From NCBI GenBank assembly GCA_900177435.1, contig FXAI01000009.1, forward strand, positions 143,524 to 207,523: a DNA stretch of 64,000 nucleotides, given 5' to 3'. Source of the DNA: Alteromonadaceae bacterium Bs31. GTDB taxonomy: Bacteria; Pseudomonadota; Gammaproteobacteria; Pseudomonadales; Cellvibrionaceae. The notes beneath the pieces were generated by a model. It did no database searches, was not told where the DNA came from, and saw only the letters and a program-made list of their open reading frames with translations. Of the stretch, positions 27,192 through 36,621 are shown piece after piece. Positions within the stretch are counted from its first letter, which is position 1. Each line of letters begins with the position of its first letter. The position numbers and the translations under genes were made by a program.

Positions 27192-27248
27192 GAACTGGGG
27201 ACCTGCCGATTATGAGTCGGATGCTCTAACCAACTGAGCTAAAGGCCC
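27192..27248 (-). pseudogene. 5' fragment of CAU tRNA gene, element attachment site (right)
   Basis: The first 57 nt of an intronless copy of the same tRNA run from the acceptor 5' strand through the D-arm, anticodon CAU and variable region to CAGTTC, then homology stops. The anticodon loop is uninterrupted (CTCATAATCGG). Upstream, at about 27252-27292, is a stable-RNA-like promoter (TTGAGA, then AGAATA with a GC-rich discriminator), so the truncated gene is probably still transcribed. Its missing 3' end is at 19438-19463. Confidence 0.92.
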
Positions 27249-27387
27249 ACGAATAGGGGCGGGTATTCTCTTAGAAAAGCGCTTTAATCTCAAGCCCTTA
27301 AGTGGATTTGTTGTCGCAAAATCTGTTGCTCTTGTTTTTGAGCCATTTGGGGCCATTTATAGATCTGGTCTTTAGAGGGCGTATTGA

Positions 27388-28215
27388 GTGACATCTGTGG
27401 AGTGGTTTTCGTTTTTGGGGCTGTGCCTGCTGGTAGCTGCAGTGTTTTATGGTTTTCGCCGCTGGCGTTACAGGCGAGCAGTGGTCAGGCCCTTCCCAGA
27501 GGCCTGGAGTGAGATTCTTACCCGCAGGCTGGTGGTGTATCGCAAGCTGCCGGACACACAGCGTGCGGAGCTGGAGCGGCTGATTCTGCACTTTCTCTAT
27601 ACCAAGCGTTTCGAGGGCTGTGCCGGGCTTGAGCTTACGGATGAGATGCGGGTGATTATTGCCGCCGAGGCCTGTTTGCTTATTCTTAACCGGCCCAGCC
27701 GCCGCTATGCAGGCTTGCGCTGGATATACGTTTACCCTTCCACCTTTATTGCCAAGCGGGAGCAGCAGAATGAGTATGGGGTTGTGTCGGGCACCAGCTC
27801 CCATTTACTGGGTGAATCCTGGAGTAATGGGCGGGTGATTCTGGCCTGGGACAGCGTGGAGCGGGGTATTGCAGACTTTAGTGATGGTCACAATGTGGTC
27901 TTGCATGAGTTTGCGCATCAGTTGGATCAGGAGGACGGCACGTCCGACGGGGCTCCGCTGCTATATACGCGCGATAGTTATGCTATTTGGGCGCAGGTGT
28001 TCAGCCGGGAGTTTTCTCAGTTACAGCGCTCTCTTTCTTTCGGTTTTAATACTTTAATTGATCGCTACGGAGCCACTAACCCGGCAGAGTTTTTTGCAGT
28101 GGTTACGGAGCTGTTTTTTGAGCGGCCCAGAGCGATGCAGCAACATCACCCGGAGTTGTATATGCAGTTGAAGGAGTACTACCGGCTGGACCCAGTTTGC
28201 TGGGTTGAAGAATAA
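27388..28215 (+). CDS. mtfA: MtfA-like zinc metallopeptidase (M90)
   Basis: This 275-aa protein starts at GTG 27388 with AGAGGG upstream. A short N-terminal hydrophobic segment (FSFLGLCLLVAAVFYGF) is followed by the peptidase domain with the zinc motif HEFAHQLD (HExxH). The surrounding VVLHEFAHQLDQEDGTSDG is typical of MtfA, as are WSNGRVILAWDSV before it and TNPAEFFAVVTELFFERP after it. In E. coli, MtfA binds the glucose repressor Mlc and has aminopeptidase activity; here a membrane-anchored variant is likely. It is chromosomal, just right of the integrated element, and converges with rpoD. Confidence 0.92.
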   Translation: MTSVEWFSFLGLCLLVAAVFYGFRRWRYRRAVVRPFPEAWSEILTRRLVVYRKLPDTQRAELERLILHFLYTKRFEGCAGLELTDEMRVIIAAEACLLILNRPSRRYAGLRWIYVYPSTFIAKREQQNEYGVVSGTSSHLLGESWSNGRVILAWDSVERGIADFSDGHNVVLHEFAHQLDQEDGTSDGAPLLYTRDSYAIWAQVFSREFSQLQRSLSFGFNTLIDRYGATNPAEFFAVVTELFFERPRAMQQHHPELYMQLKEYYRLDPVCWVEE

Positions 28216-28244
28216 AAAAACGGCGCTCTAGGGCGCCGTTTTTT
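28215..28244. terminator. Bidirectional terminator between mtfA and rpoD
   Basis: AAAAAACGGCGC and GCGCCGTTTTTT pair around TCTAGG. The A and T tails serve both converging genes. Confidence 0.92.
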
Positions 28245-28268
28245 GTTGAGCAGAGAAATGTACCGGGT

Positions 28269-30098
28269 TTATTCGTCCAGGAAGCCTCGCAGGTGATCCG
28301 AGCGGCTGGGGTGGCGAAGTTTTCTCAGTGCTTTCGCTTCAATCTGACGAATACGCTCGCGGGTAACGTCGAATTGCTTGCCCACTTCTTCCAGGGTGTG
28401 GTCGGTGTTCATTTCTATACCAAAGCGCATGCGCAGTACTTTTGCTTCTCGGGCGGTTAAGCCTGCCAGTACTGCTTTGGTGGCTTCCATTAAGCCTTGG
28501 GAGGTGGCAGATTCAACGGGAGACGTGATGGCTACGTCTTCAATAAAGTCGCCCAGGTGCGAATCTTCGTCATCGCCGATTGGCGTTTCCATGGAGATGG
28601 GCTCTTTGGCAATTTTCAGCACTTTGCGTACTTTCTCTTCCGGCATTTCCATGCGCTCGCCCAGTTCTTCCGGGGTTGGCTCGCGGCCCATTTCCTGCAG
28701 CATTTGGCGAGAGATACGGTTGAGCTTGTTAATGGTCTCAATCATATGTACCGGTATACGGATGGTGCGCGCCTGGTCGGCAATGGAGCGGGTGATGGCC
28801 TGTCGAATCCACCAGGTTGCATAGGTGGAGAACTTGTAACCGCGACGGTATTCGAATTTATCTACGGCCTTCATCAAGCCGATGTTGCCTTCCTGAATAA
28901 GGTCGAGGAATTGCAAACCACGGTTGGTGTATTTTTTGGCGATGGAGATAACAAGACGCAGGTTGGCCTCTACCATTTCTTTCTTGGCGCGGCGGGCACG
29001 TGCTTCGCCGATGCTCATACGTCGGTTGATTTCTTTGATCGACGTGAGCTCCAGCTCTGTTTCTTCCTGAATTTGCAGCAGTTTGCGTTGAGCCCTGAGA
29101 ATATCGCTTTCTACCGGGCGCAGGGTTTCTGAGTAGTCACGCTTTTTCTTGATGATGCTGGGAATCCAGTCTTCATTAATTTCGTTGCCTGGGAACTCTT
29201 TAACGAAGGTTTTGCGTGGCATGCCAGCCAGGCGCACACACAAGCGCATGATTTCTCGTTCTTCCAAACGAATGCGCGCCAGTACTCCACGCACATAGGT
29301 GTATATGGGGTCGAACTGCCGTGGGGGTAGTTTGAAGAATTTGAATACTTCACCCAGGGCTTCCAGTTCTTTGCCGGCCTGCTTGCTGTCGCGGCCGTGC
29401 TTGGCGATGATTTTGTTGGCTTTGTCCAGCTGTGCGCGAAGTTCGTCGAAGCGCTCTTTGGCGTATTCGGGATCTATTCCGCCGGCGCCTTCTTCTTCCT
29501 CGTCGTCGCTGTCATCTTTGTCATCTTTATCGGCGGCTTCCTGTTTGGACTCCGGGGTTACTGGTGTGGCAGCTTCTACTTCTTCTGCCGGGTCCAGCCA
29601 ACCGCTGATAACATCTGAGAGGCGGCGCTCTTCTTTTTCTACCAGGTCGTATTCGCCCATCACCTTTTGTACGGTATTGGGCCAGTAGGCGAGGGCGTGC
29701 ATGAGTTCGCGCAGGCCTTCTTCTATACGCATGGCGATGGCGATTTCACCCTCGCGGGTGAGTAGTTCCACAGTGCCCATTTCTCGCATGTACATGCGCA
29801 CGGGGTCGGTGGTGCGGCCTGCTTCGGTTTCAACGGCTGCCAATGCGGCAGCAGCTTCCGCTGCGGCGATCTCATCTGGCGTGGCTTCACCGTCTGTCAT
29901 GAGAAGCTCATCGGCATCCGGCGCGACTTCGTACACGCGGATACCCATGTCATTGATCATCTGAATGATGTCTTCAACCTGATCGGGATCAGAGATATCG
30001 TCCGGGAGGTGATCGTTTACTTCGTCGTAAGTGAGGTAGCCTTGCTCTCGGCCTCGATTGATCAAATCTTTGATTCGAGACTGCTGCTGTTCGCTCAT
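28269..30098 (-). CDS. rpoD: RNA polymerase primary sigma factor RpoD
   Basis: This 609-aa protein is of normal gammaproteobacterial length. It shows region 1.1 at the N-terminus ([20 protein letters not shown]), region 1.2 ([20 protein letters not shown]), and an acidic non-conserved insert ([14 protein letters not shown]). Region 2 reads [19 protein letters not shown] and [20 protein letters not shown], region 3 [13 protein letters not shown], and region 4.2 [20 protein letters not shown] ending DHLRGFLDE. It directs RNA polymerase to housekeeping promoters. It follows dnaG on the same strand with 99 nt between, the usual rpsU-dnaG-rpoD arrangement, here without rpsU in the window. Confidence 0.99.
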   Translation of the reverse strand: MSEQQQSRIKDLINRGREQGYLTYDEVNDHLPDDISDPDQVEDIIQMINDMGIRVYEVAPDADELLMTDGEATPDEIAAAEAAAALAAVETEAGRTTDPVRMYMREMGTVELLTREGEIAIAMRIEEGLRELMHALAYWPNTVQKVMGEYDLVEKEERRLSDVISGWLDPAEEVEAATPVTPESKQEAADKDDKDDSDDEEEEGAGGIDPEYAKERFDELRAQLDKANKIIAKHGRDSKQAGKELEALGEVFKFFKLPPRQFDPIYTYVRGVLARIRLEEREIMRLCVRLAGMPRKTFVKEFPGNEINEDWIPSIIKKKRDYSETLRPVESDILRAQRKLLQIQEETELELTSIKEINRRMSIGEARARRAKKEMVEANLRLVISIAKKYTNRGLQFLDLIQEGNIGLMKAVDKFEYRRGYKFSTYATWWIRQAITRSIADQARTIRIPVHMIETINKLNRISRQMLQEMGREPTPEELGERMEMPEEKVRKVLKIAKEPISMETPIGDDEDSHLGDFIEDVAITSPVESATSQGLMEATKAVLAGLTAREAKVLRMRFGIEMNTDHTLEEVGKQFDVTRERIRQIEAKALRKLRHPSRSDHLRGFLDE

Positions 30099-30197
30099 TC
30101 AGGTTCCTGTGGATGGATAGTGGGTATTTCGAGGGTCGGCGATTATAGCGATATATTGGGATGCTCGCTAGAAATTCAATGAATTTATTGATATGGC

Positions 30198-32132
30198 CTA
30201 GTCTGGGCCTGTTTTATTGGCCTTGGTTAATTCGCGGAAACGGTTTTTTTCTTCATCACTTAAGTGCCCCAAGCCTTTGGATTTTAGTTGATCCAGCTCC
30301 CGCCGCCGGGTTTCATCGTCGAACTGTTTGTTAATTTTGTCGAAGGCCTGGCAGAGTACGCGCTCTGTTTCGAAGGAGGCCAGGCTGGCGTTGCGCGTAA
30401 GTTCGTGGGTGGCGAGCATTTTTGCTAATTGTTGTTGTGATTCTATTCCGTAAGCGCCACCCCAGAAGCCCAGCAGGGTGCTGAAGCTGGCCTGGGGTTT
30501 TTTCTGCAGGTATTCGATAAGGTTGAACAGGCGCAGTAAATCGGGCTCCTGGGTGGCCTGGGTGCGCAGCATAAGTTCTGCGGGCACCGTTTTCAGTAGC
30601 TGGGGGCTATCCAGCAACAGCAGTGTTGCTGCAATCACGGGGTTGAGGCGCACATTGGTTCGGCGCTGGAACTCTTCGACTTTGTCCGGCGCGGGCTCTC
30701 CCTGAAACAGGGCGCCGTACTCTTCTTCTATGCTGCTGTTTTCCGGCGGCTGGCTAGGGTAATCCGGGGGGGGCTGTTCTTCCGGTGTTGCTTCGGGCTG
30801 CACAGCGTGTTCGCGAGGGTTTTCCAGCGGGCTTTGCTCGTTCACCAGCGCCATAATCGCTGCGCTGCTAAGCCCGGTGCGCTTTGCCAGGTTGGTGAAC
30901 ATTAACTCACGGTAGATGCCCTGGGGCAGTTTGTTGAGCATGGGTGCCACTACCTTGGTAAAGCGGGCGCGGCCTTCCATGGTGTGGATGTCGATGCCCT
31001 CTGCGGCGGCATCAAACAAGAAATCCTCCAGCGGTGTGGCGTTTTTAACTTGTTCCAGAAAACGCTCTTTGCCGATTTGGCGTACCAGGGTGTCTGGATC
31101 CTGGCCTTCTGGCAGGAACAGAAATTTAATCTGGCGGCCGTCCTGCATGCTGGTGATTGAGTTGGCCAGGGCTCGTTTGGCGGCTTTGCGACCGGCTGCG
31201 TCACCGTCGAAGCAAAATACCACTTGTTGAACATAGCGGAAGGCCAGTCGCAAATGATCTTCACCACAGGCCGTACCCAGGGTGGCGACGGCGTTGTTAA
31301 TGTCGTATTGGGCCAGAGCAATCACATCCATGTAGCCTTCCACCACCAGTAGTTGTTCCAGGTTGCGGTTGTTCTGGTTGGCTTCATAGAGGCCGTAGAG
31401 CTCTCGACCTTTTTGGAATACGTCTGTTTCCGGCGAGTTGAGGTATTTGGGCTTGCTGTCATCCAGTACCCGGCCACCAAAACCGATGGCGCGGCCGCGA
31501 CTGTCGCGAATGGGGAACATGATGCGATGGCGGAAGCGATCGTAAAGCTTGTTGTCTTCGTCCCGGCGAATCACCAGGCCGCTGTCTACCAGTAGCCCTA
31601 TGTCCTCTTCGTTCAAACCCAGTTTTATCAGCAGGTTGTCCCAGCCTGGCGCTGCGTAGCCCATGCCGTATTGCTTGGCGATATGGCCACTCAGGCCTCG
31701 GCCTTGCAGGTAGCGCACAGCAGGCTCGCGCCTGGGGTTTTGCTTGAGTTGGCTTTGATAAAACGCGGCGGCTTTTTCGAGCACCTGGTAAAGGTTTTTC
31801 TGTTTGAAGTGCTGTTGTTTGCTCTCGCGGCTTTCCTCGCGGGGCACTTCAACGCCCGCCAGTTTGGCAAGGCTTTCTACCGAGTCAATAAAGCCCTGGC
31901 GCTCAAACTCCATGACAAAGCCAATGGCATTGCCACTGGCGCCGCAGCCAAAGCAATAATAAAACTGCTTGTCCGGGCTTACGCTAAATGACGGGGTTTT
32001 TTCTTCGTGGAAGGGGCAGCAGGCGCTGTAGTTCTTGCCGGTTTTTTTCAGCTTTACACGCTTATCCACCACCTCGACGATGTCGAGGCGGTTTAACAGG
32101 TCGTCAATAAAATCTTGTGGGATACGGCTCAT
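30198..32132 (-). CDS. dnaG: DNA primase
   Basis: The product is 644 aa from ATG 32132 (MSRIPQDFIDDLLNRLDIVE), chosen because the family begins here; the frame extends 38 codons further upstream without homology. A CHC2 zinc finger is formed by CPFHEEKTPSFSV and YYCFGCGASG. The TOPRIM catalytic core contains VVEGYMDVIAL and CFDGDAAGRKAA. The C-terminal helicase-binding domain (about 500-644) is preceded by an acidic, proline-rich linker (EEQPPPDYPSQPPENSS). It synthesises RNA primers at the replication fork with DnaB. It is upstream of rpoD in the macromolecular-synthesis arrangement. Confidence 0.98.
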   Translation of the reverse strand: MSRIPQDFIDDLLNRLDIVEVVDKRVKLKKTGKNYSACCPFHEEKTPSFSVSPDKQFYYCFGCGASGNAIGFVMEFERQGFIDSVESLAKLAGVEVPREESRESKQQHFKQKNLYQVLEKAAAFYQSQLKQNPRREPAVRYLQGRGLSGHIAKQYGMGYAAPGWDNLLIKLGLNEEDIGLLVDSGLVIRRDEDNKLYDRFRHRIMFPIRDSRGRAIGFGGRVLDDSKPKYLNSPETDVFQKGRELYGLYEANQNNRNLEQLLVVEGYMDVIALAQYDINNAVATLGTACGEDHLRLAFRYVQQVVFCFDGDAAGRKAAKRALANSITSMQDGRQIKFLFLPEGQDPDTLVRQIGKERFLEQVKNATPLEDFLFDAAAEGIDIHTMEGRARFTKVVAPMLNKLPQGIYRELMFTNLAKRTGLSSAAIMALVNEQSPLENPREHAVQPEATPEEQPPPDYPSQPPENSSIEEEYGALFQGEPAPDKVEEFQRRTNVRLNPVIAATLLLLDSPQLLKTVPAELMLRTQATQEPDLLRLFNLIEYLQKKPQASFSTLLGFWGGAYGIESQQQLAKMLATHELTRNASLASFETERVLCQAFDKINKQFDDETRRRELDQLKSKGLGHLSDEEKNRFRELTKANKTGPD

Positions 32133-32190
32133 GGGGGGCAGAGTATATGCTGCTAGACCTTCGGGGGCTATGGCGGTGTAAGCATGCGAG

Positions 32191-32796
32191 CTATGCCTGT
32201 GTGGGTGTGGTATCCACAAACCAGTCTTCGAAGCGGATGCTTTCAAACCAGCCGGCTAAATCGGCATTCCATTTACGCCAGTCGTGCTCGCTGCTGAGAC
32301 GGAAATCCAGGTAGCCCAGAGCGGCTGCAGTAGTGATGGTGGCTATGTTTGGGTTGTCGCCATTGGTGATTGCTTCGAAGTCGATGTTTTTTATGGCGGT
32401 ATGCATGGCGGCCCGCCAGCGACCAAGCCAGTATATGGAGTGTTCGGTGTCGCGTCGTTTTTCCATTACGGTGGACACTGCAGCTTCCAGTATGCCGTTG
32501 GCGAGGGTATGGGCCATTTGCACCTGGTAGTAGTCTTCCTCACCGTTGTGGAACAGGCTGTCGTTACCCAGCGCTACGTACTGCTCATCCAGGTATTGGC
32601 AAATCAGTGTGCTGTCGGGCAGAACAAGTTCACCGTCTTTTAAGGCGGGTATTTTACCGAGAGGGTTGAGCTTGCGCAGCTCTTCGCTCTCAAAGTTGGT
32701 GCTTACTAGCTCTGTAGTGTTTATTAGGCCTGTTAGGCGCAGAAAAATGTTCACTTTACGGGCAAAGGGCGAGGTGGTGCTATAGAACAGTTGCAT
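32191..32796 (-). CDS. Glutathione S-transferase family protein
   Basis: This 201-aa protein has an N-terminal thioredoxin-like domain, MQLFYSTTSPFARKVNIFLR, with Ser/Cys-site residues in TSPFARKV. The glutathione-contact motif NPLGKIPALKDGELVLPDST has the cis-Pro and the conserved DS pair. An all-helical C-terminal domain follows, with WLGRWRAAMHTAI and AALGYLDFRL. It resembles the small YibF-like bacterial GSTs. The substrate is unknown. It lies between dnaG and the fimV-like gene on the same strand with its own start (AGGAGC upstream of ATG). Confidence 0.94.
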   Translation of the reverse strand: MQLFYSTTSPFARKVNIFLRLTGLINTTELVSTNFESEELRKLNPLGKIPALKDGELVLPDSTLICQYLDEQYVALGNDSLFHNGEEDYYQVQMAHTLANGILEAAVSTVMEKRRDTEHSIYWLGRWRAAMHTAIKNIDFEAITNGDNPNIATITTAAALGYLDFRLSSEHDWRKWNADLAGWFESIRFEDWFVDTTPTQA

Positions 32797-32915
32797 AGCT
32801 AAGCTCCTTTTCTGACGGGGACGCTATTTTGCCAGAATCTGCCTTGATGTTATATGCACTCTCGGGGGGCGAGTATTTGTGCATCTGGCTGTTGATTCTA
32901 CCAATCGCTAAGTGG

Positions 32916-34430
32916 CTATATTTTCAAATAATCTTCCAGCTCCGGGTCAATATCGATTTCTTCGAGAACGGCCGTGGCGTGTTTGCTGCCCTGTTCTTTT
33001 GTTTGTTGGTAGTTTTCCACTTTTTGTTTGATTTGCTGGTGAATATTTTCGTCGTGTAGTTGTGTTGCTTCTGCCTTGGCTTGTACTTGTTTATTTGGCG
33101 TGTTCCGCCGCTGCATGTTCAATATTTCCTGCTGCTTTATTTCCAGCAAGACTTCATCGATTTCGTCCATGGCGGTTTTCATGGGGTAGCTTTTGGCCAG
33201 GTTTGGTTTTACGTCTATGTGACGGCTTGCGTGAGAATTGGCGGCGGACAATCGTGCGGCAAAAATACGGGCAAGGGAGTATCCAATTAACAGCATCAGC
33301 AGGCCGGCGCTGATAAGCAAGGCCCAGTACTTTTCGTTTTTTTCTGAATAGCCCGTAAGTGGCCCCATGCTGGCAGCAGCATAGGTGTTGACGCGCGAGG
33401 ACGCTTCCTCTGGTGCCTGCTGAGGCGCGTTTTGTGTAGTTTTGCCGGTGTTGAGTGCTTGCTGCAAATCTGCAATTAGCTCCCGCTGTGCTTCCAGCGT
33501 GGCGCTGAGTGCGGAGAAAGCTTGAGCGTTTTCCAATGTGTACAAGCGGTCTTTTAAGTCGCGATTCTCTGCCACCAGCTTGTCAATTTGTAGCTGATTG
33601 GCGTGAACCCGTGCCTTCACAGGATTGGCGTGCACTTGCTCCGGTGTTTGAGCAACAAGAGTTAAGCGGCCTTTGTGCGGTTCTGGCCTTGCGCTTCCTG
33701 GTGCTAGCGCCTTGGGCAGTTGAAGGTCGACGCCGGCCAGTAGCAGGTGGCGATTGTTATTGATGAAGGCATGTGGATTGTTGTTAAAAATTTGTTCTGC
33801 CCAGCGGCTTTCTGCGCCTCTTGCCTGTGTGTTTGTTCGTTTGGCAATGCTGCTTAGGGTGTCCCCTGGCGCCACTGTGTAAGTTTTGTCGACGTTGCCG
33901 TGAGAGCTTTTCGTGGCTCGCTTGGAGACTTTGGTCGTGCTTGGGTTGCCTACTCTGTCATGTTTGCTGATTTTGTCTGCCTGGCGGGATAGTGGGGCCG
34001 GATCAAAGAATATTGTGTATTCCTTATACAGCTTGCCCTTGGGCCATTCCAGCTCAAGCAAAATATTGAGAAAGGGTTCACGAATGGGTTTTCGTGAAGC
34101 AACGGTGATCTGGTAAGTATCGCGGCTGGTGTCCACGTCAAACTCCAGCCGATTCCACCTGGCAACTATATCGACACCCAGGGCTTGGGCTTCGTCGTCC
34201 GATAGATGCCGAAGCCTTAAGTTCTCTGCACTCAGTTCTGTTGGAATATTTATCAGGTTTATACGGGCTTCGAGTGTTTCTCCTAGATAGCTGGAGTGCT
34301 TAATGTCTCCCAGGCCCAGCGCGAAACAGCCTGATGACAGCAGGCTCAGGGAAGCGGTCACTAAAAGGCTGCGTACTGCTATCCCGCAGGCTATAAGCGC
34401 TAGGGCACCTTTTATTGGGGGTTTTGACAT
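32916..34430 (-). CDS. FimV-like LysM protein, short form
   Basis: The 504-aa product has an N-terminal signal region ending near SSGCFA. A FimV N-terminal domain (about 38-150) follows: GLGDIKHSSYLGETLEARIN, LRLRHLSDDEAQALGVD, LLELEWPKGKLYKEYTIFFD. A LysM peptidoglycan-binding domain is at about 180-235 (YTVAPGDTLSSIAKRTN). A coiled-coil (285-330), a single membrane helix (WALLISAGLLMLLIGYSLAR, about 370-390) and a charged cytoplasmic tail ending EEIDIDPELEDYLKI complete it. FimV/HubP proteins organise the cell pole and type IV pili and are usually much longer, with TPR repeats and an acidic tail. This one lacks most of that tail, so it may be a paralogue. Confidence 0.85.
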   Translation of the reverse strand: MSKPPIKGALALIACGIAVRSLLVTASLSLLSSGCFALGLGDIKHSSYLGETLEARINLINIPTELSAENLRLRHLSDDEAQALGVDIVARWNRLEFDVDTSRDTYQITVASRKPIREPFLNILLELEWPKGKLYKEYTIFFDPAPLSRQADKISKHDRVGNPSTTKVSKRATKSSHGNVDKTYTVAPGDTLSSIAKRTNTQARGAESRWAEQIFNNNPHAFINNNRHLLLAGVDLQLPKALAPGSARPEPHKGRLTLVAQTPEQVHANPVKARVHANQLQIDKLVAENRDLKDRLYTLENAQAFSALSATLEAQRELIADLQQALNTGKTTQNAPQQAPEEASSRVNTYAAASMGPLTGYSEKNEKYWALLISAGLLMLLIGYSLARIFAARLSAANSHASRHIDVKPNLAKSYPMKTAMDEIDEVLLEIKQQEILNMQRRNTPNKQVQAKAEATQLHDENIHQQIKQKVENYQQTKEQGSKHATAVLEEIDIDPELEDYLKI

Positions 34431-34578
34431 GTTCTGGCCTTTTTATTTTGCGGTATTTGATTGTACTTTCGCCAATGGGCTTAATTTGTAATCGACATAC
34501 GACTAAAGGCTTGAGCAAGTTTTAATCCAACCCGGATGGAAGTTGATAAATAAGTATGGCCTTATGTAAGGAGGCGAG

Positions 34579-34597
34579 GCTCCCGCAGAGCGGGAGC
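34579..34597. terminator. GC-rich hairpin downstream of gnd
   Basis: GCTCCCGC and GCGGGAGC form a perfect 8-bp stem with AGA loop 28 nt past the gnd stop. No T run follows on the minus strand, so termination would need another factor. Confidence 0.55.
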
Positions 34598-34624
34598 ACT
34601 AGTAAATTTAGCGTGAGGTAGCGT

Positions 34625-36079
34625 TTATGCGTTGTAGGTGGAGGAGGCGGTATCACCACCTCTGCCTGTCCAGTTGGTGTGGAAGAATTCACCTCTGGGG
34701 CTGTCGATGCGCTCGTAGGTGTGTGCACCAAAGAAATCACGTTGTGCCTGCAGCAGGTTAGCTGGCAAACGCGCGCTGCGATAGCCGTCGAAATAAGCCA
34801 ATGCAGAACTCAAGGTGGGTGTGGGTATTCCGTTTAGCACGGCGGTGGCAACTACATTGCGCCAGCCGTTTTGCGCCGCTTCCACCCGCTGCTCGAAGTA
34901 GGGGTCGAGCAGCAAGTTTGTGAGCGCTGGATTCTTGTCAAAGGCGTCTTTGATATTGGATAGAAATGCTGAACGAATAATGCAGCCGCCACGCCACATC
35001 AAGGCAATGCCGCCGTTATTTAACTTCCAGCCATATTCGTTGGCAGCTTCGCGCATTAATACATAGCCCTGCGCGTAAGATACGATTTTTGATGCGAAAA
35101 GCGCATTGCGTAAATCTTCGATAAAGGCCTTTTTGTCACCTTTAAAATTTAGTGCGGGGCCGTTGAGTACTTTGCTTGCCTCCACGCGCTCTTCTTTTTG
35201 TGCTGAGAGGCAGCGAGAGAAGACGGCTTCGCCGATTAAGGTAAGAGGTACACCCATTTCCAGTGCTGCTACCCCCGTCCATTTGCCGGTGCCTTTTTGG
35301 CCTGCAGTATCGAGAATTTTGTCTACCAGCGGCTCGCCATCTTCGTCCTTGGTTTTGAGAATGTCGCGAGTAATTTCCACCAGGTAGCTATCCAGTTCGC
35401 CATCGTTCCACTGGGCAAATACTTCGTGCATTTCATCTGCGCTCATGCCGAGCAGGTCTTTCATTACCTGATACGCTTCGCAGATAAGCTGCATATCGCC
35501 GTACTCGATACCGTTGTGAACCATTTTCACAAAGTGGCCAGCACCGTTTTCACCCACCCAGTCACAGCAGGGGGTGCCGTCATCCACTTTGGCAGCAATG
35601 CCTTGAAAGATAGGTTTTACATGTTCCCACGCAGCCTCCGAGCCGCCGGGCATAATCGACGGACCGGTAAGTGCACCTTCCTCCCCGCCGCTCACGCCTG
35701 CGCCAACATAAAGCAGACCCTTGCTTTCGCATAATTCAACTCTGCGATTGGTATCTGGAAAGTGAGTATTACCGCCATCAATGATGATGTCACCGGCGTC
35801 CAGGTGAGGAATAAGCTGTTCGATAAACGCATCCACCGGCGCGCCCGCTTTAACCATAATCATGATTTTGCGAGGCCGCTCCAGGGACTGCACCAGCTCT
35901 TCTACAGAGTGGGCGCCACGAATACTTTTACCGGAGGCTCGCCCAGCGAGAAAATTGTCGACCTTTGAGGTGGTGCGATTGTAAGCGGTTACAGTGAAGC
36001 CTTTGCTGGCCATATTTAAAATCAGGTTTTCGCCCATTACGGCAAGGCCAACCAGGCCGATGTCTGACAGTGCTTTCAT
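34625..36079 (-). CDS. gnd: 6-phosphogluconate dehydrogenase, decarboxylating
   Basis: The product is 484 aa from ATG 36079 (MKALSDIGLVGLAVMGENLI); the frame extends 49 codons upstream without homology. The NADP-binding motif GLVGLAVMG opens the protein, followed by YNRTTSKVD, SGGEEGALTGPSIMPGG, the catalytic KMVHNGIEYGDMQLICEAY and GTGKWTGVAA. It oxidises 6-phosphogluconate to ribulose 5-phosphate, making NADPH in the pentose phosphate pathway. Length is normal for the long (E. coli-type) enzyme. It stands alone and is divergent from the YjbR-like gene. Confidence 0.98.
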   Translation of the reverse strand: MKALSDIGLVGLAVMGENLILNMASKGFTVTAYNRTTSKVDNFLAGRASGKSIRGAHSVEELVQSLERPRKIMIMVKAGAPVDAFIEQLIPHLDAGDIIIDGGNTHFPDTNRRVELCESKGLLYVGAGVSGGEEGALTGPSIMPGGSEAAWEHVKPIFQGIAAKVDDGTPCCDWVGENGAGHFVKMVHNGIEYGDMQLICEAYQVMKDLLGMSADEMHEVFAQWNDGELDSYLVEITRDILKTKDEDGEPLVDKILDTAGQKGTGKWTGVAALEMGVPLTLIGEAVFSRCLSAQKEERVEASKVLNGPALNFKGDKKAFIEDLRNALFASKIVSYAQGYVLMREAANEYGWKLNNGGIALMWRGGCIIRSAFLSNIKDAFDKNPALTNLLLDPYFEQRVEAAQNGWRNVVATAVLNGIPTPTLSSALAYFDGYRSARLPANLLQAQRDFFGAHTYERIDSPRGEFFHTNWTGRGGDTASSTYNA

Positions 36080-36210
36080 AGTAGAATCTTGAATTAAAGG
36101 TTTGTGGCGTTGTGTTGAAGAAATGAAGCGAGTTTCGCTGGCAACTTTAACATTAGCACGGGAACTTTGCATCTTGAGTGAAGCTAGTAAATTATTGAGG
36201 ACGATTCTAA

Positions 36211-36606
36211 ATGGATGAAAATACACTTATTGCTTATGCCCTGTCTTTACCCGAAGTGAGTGAAGATTACCCTTTTGGGCCGCAGGCGCAGGTATTCAAA
36301 GTGGCAGGGAAAATGTTCGCGCTTATTGGCCATACAGAGTGGAAGGGGCAGGAAAATGTCGCGCAAGTTAATTTAAAGTGCGACCCGCAAGAAGCGCTGA
36401 TGTTGCGCGATGTGTTTGAGGCCGTAATACCGGGTTATCACATGAATAAAGTTCATTGGAATTCCGTGCTATTGGATGGTTCCATTCCCGCGGCTGAAAT
36501 TGAGCGCATGGTGGATAAATCTTATGGTTTGGTTGTGAAGGGCCTTAAGAAAGCGGAGCGCAGAGCCATGGAGATTCGCTGGGGCGAGCAGCGTTTATAT
36601 AAATAG
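36211..36606 (+). CDS. MmcQ/YjbR family protein
   Basis: This 131-aa protein has family signatures: an N-terminal helix then LSLPEVSEDYPFGPQAQVFK, KMFALIG, VNLKCDPQEALMLRD and PGYHMNKVHWNSV. The C-terminal helices contain MVDKSYGLVVKGLKKAER. The CyaY-like double-wing fold is thought to bind DNA, but no specific role is established. It is expressed alone, divergent from gnd and convergent with srkA (gap 15 nt). Confidence 0.92.
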   Translation: MDENTLIAYALSLPEVSEDYPFGPQAQVFKVAGKMFALIGHTEWKGQENVAQVNLKCDPQEALMLRDVFEAVIPGYHMNKVHWNSVLLDGSIPAAEIERMVDKSYGLVVKGLKKAERRAMEIRWGEQRLYK

Positions 36607-36621
36607 CCCATTGACTTATGC

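Larger units (their letters stand above)
19458..27197. mobile_element. Integrated defence element splitting a tRNA gene
   Basis: A 7.7-kb insertion is bounded by the shared 6-bp crossover GAACTG at 19458-19463 and 27192-27197. Joining the outer flanks rebuilds a complete intronless 77-nt CAU tRNA gene with its promoter on the right and terminator on the left. Joining the inner flanks gives CCCTTCATAA-GAACTG-TTATGTAGGG, an inverted repeat matching at 9 of 10 arm positions, the expected form of a tyrosine-recombinase attP core. The element carries a methyltransferase, a GHKL/HNH/SNF2/EcoRII-N operon and a complete replacement tRNA with a group I intron. Its genes are visibly more AT-rich than the flanking chromosome. 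No integrase gene is seen, so it is a cargo-only, degraded or helper-dependent element. Confidence 0.82.
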
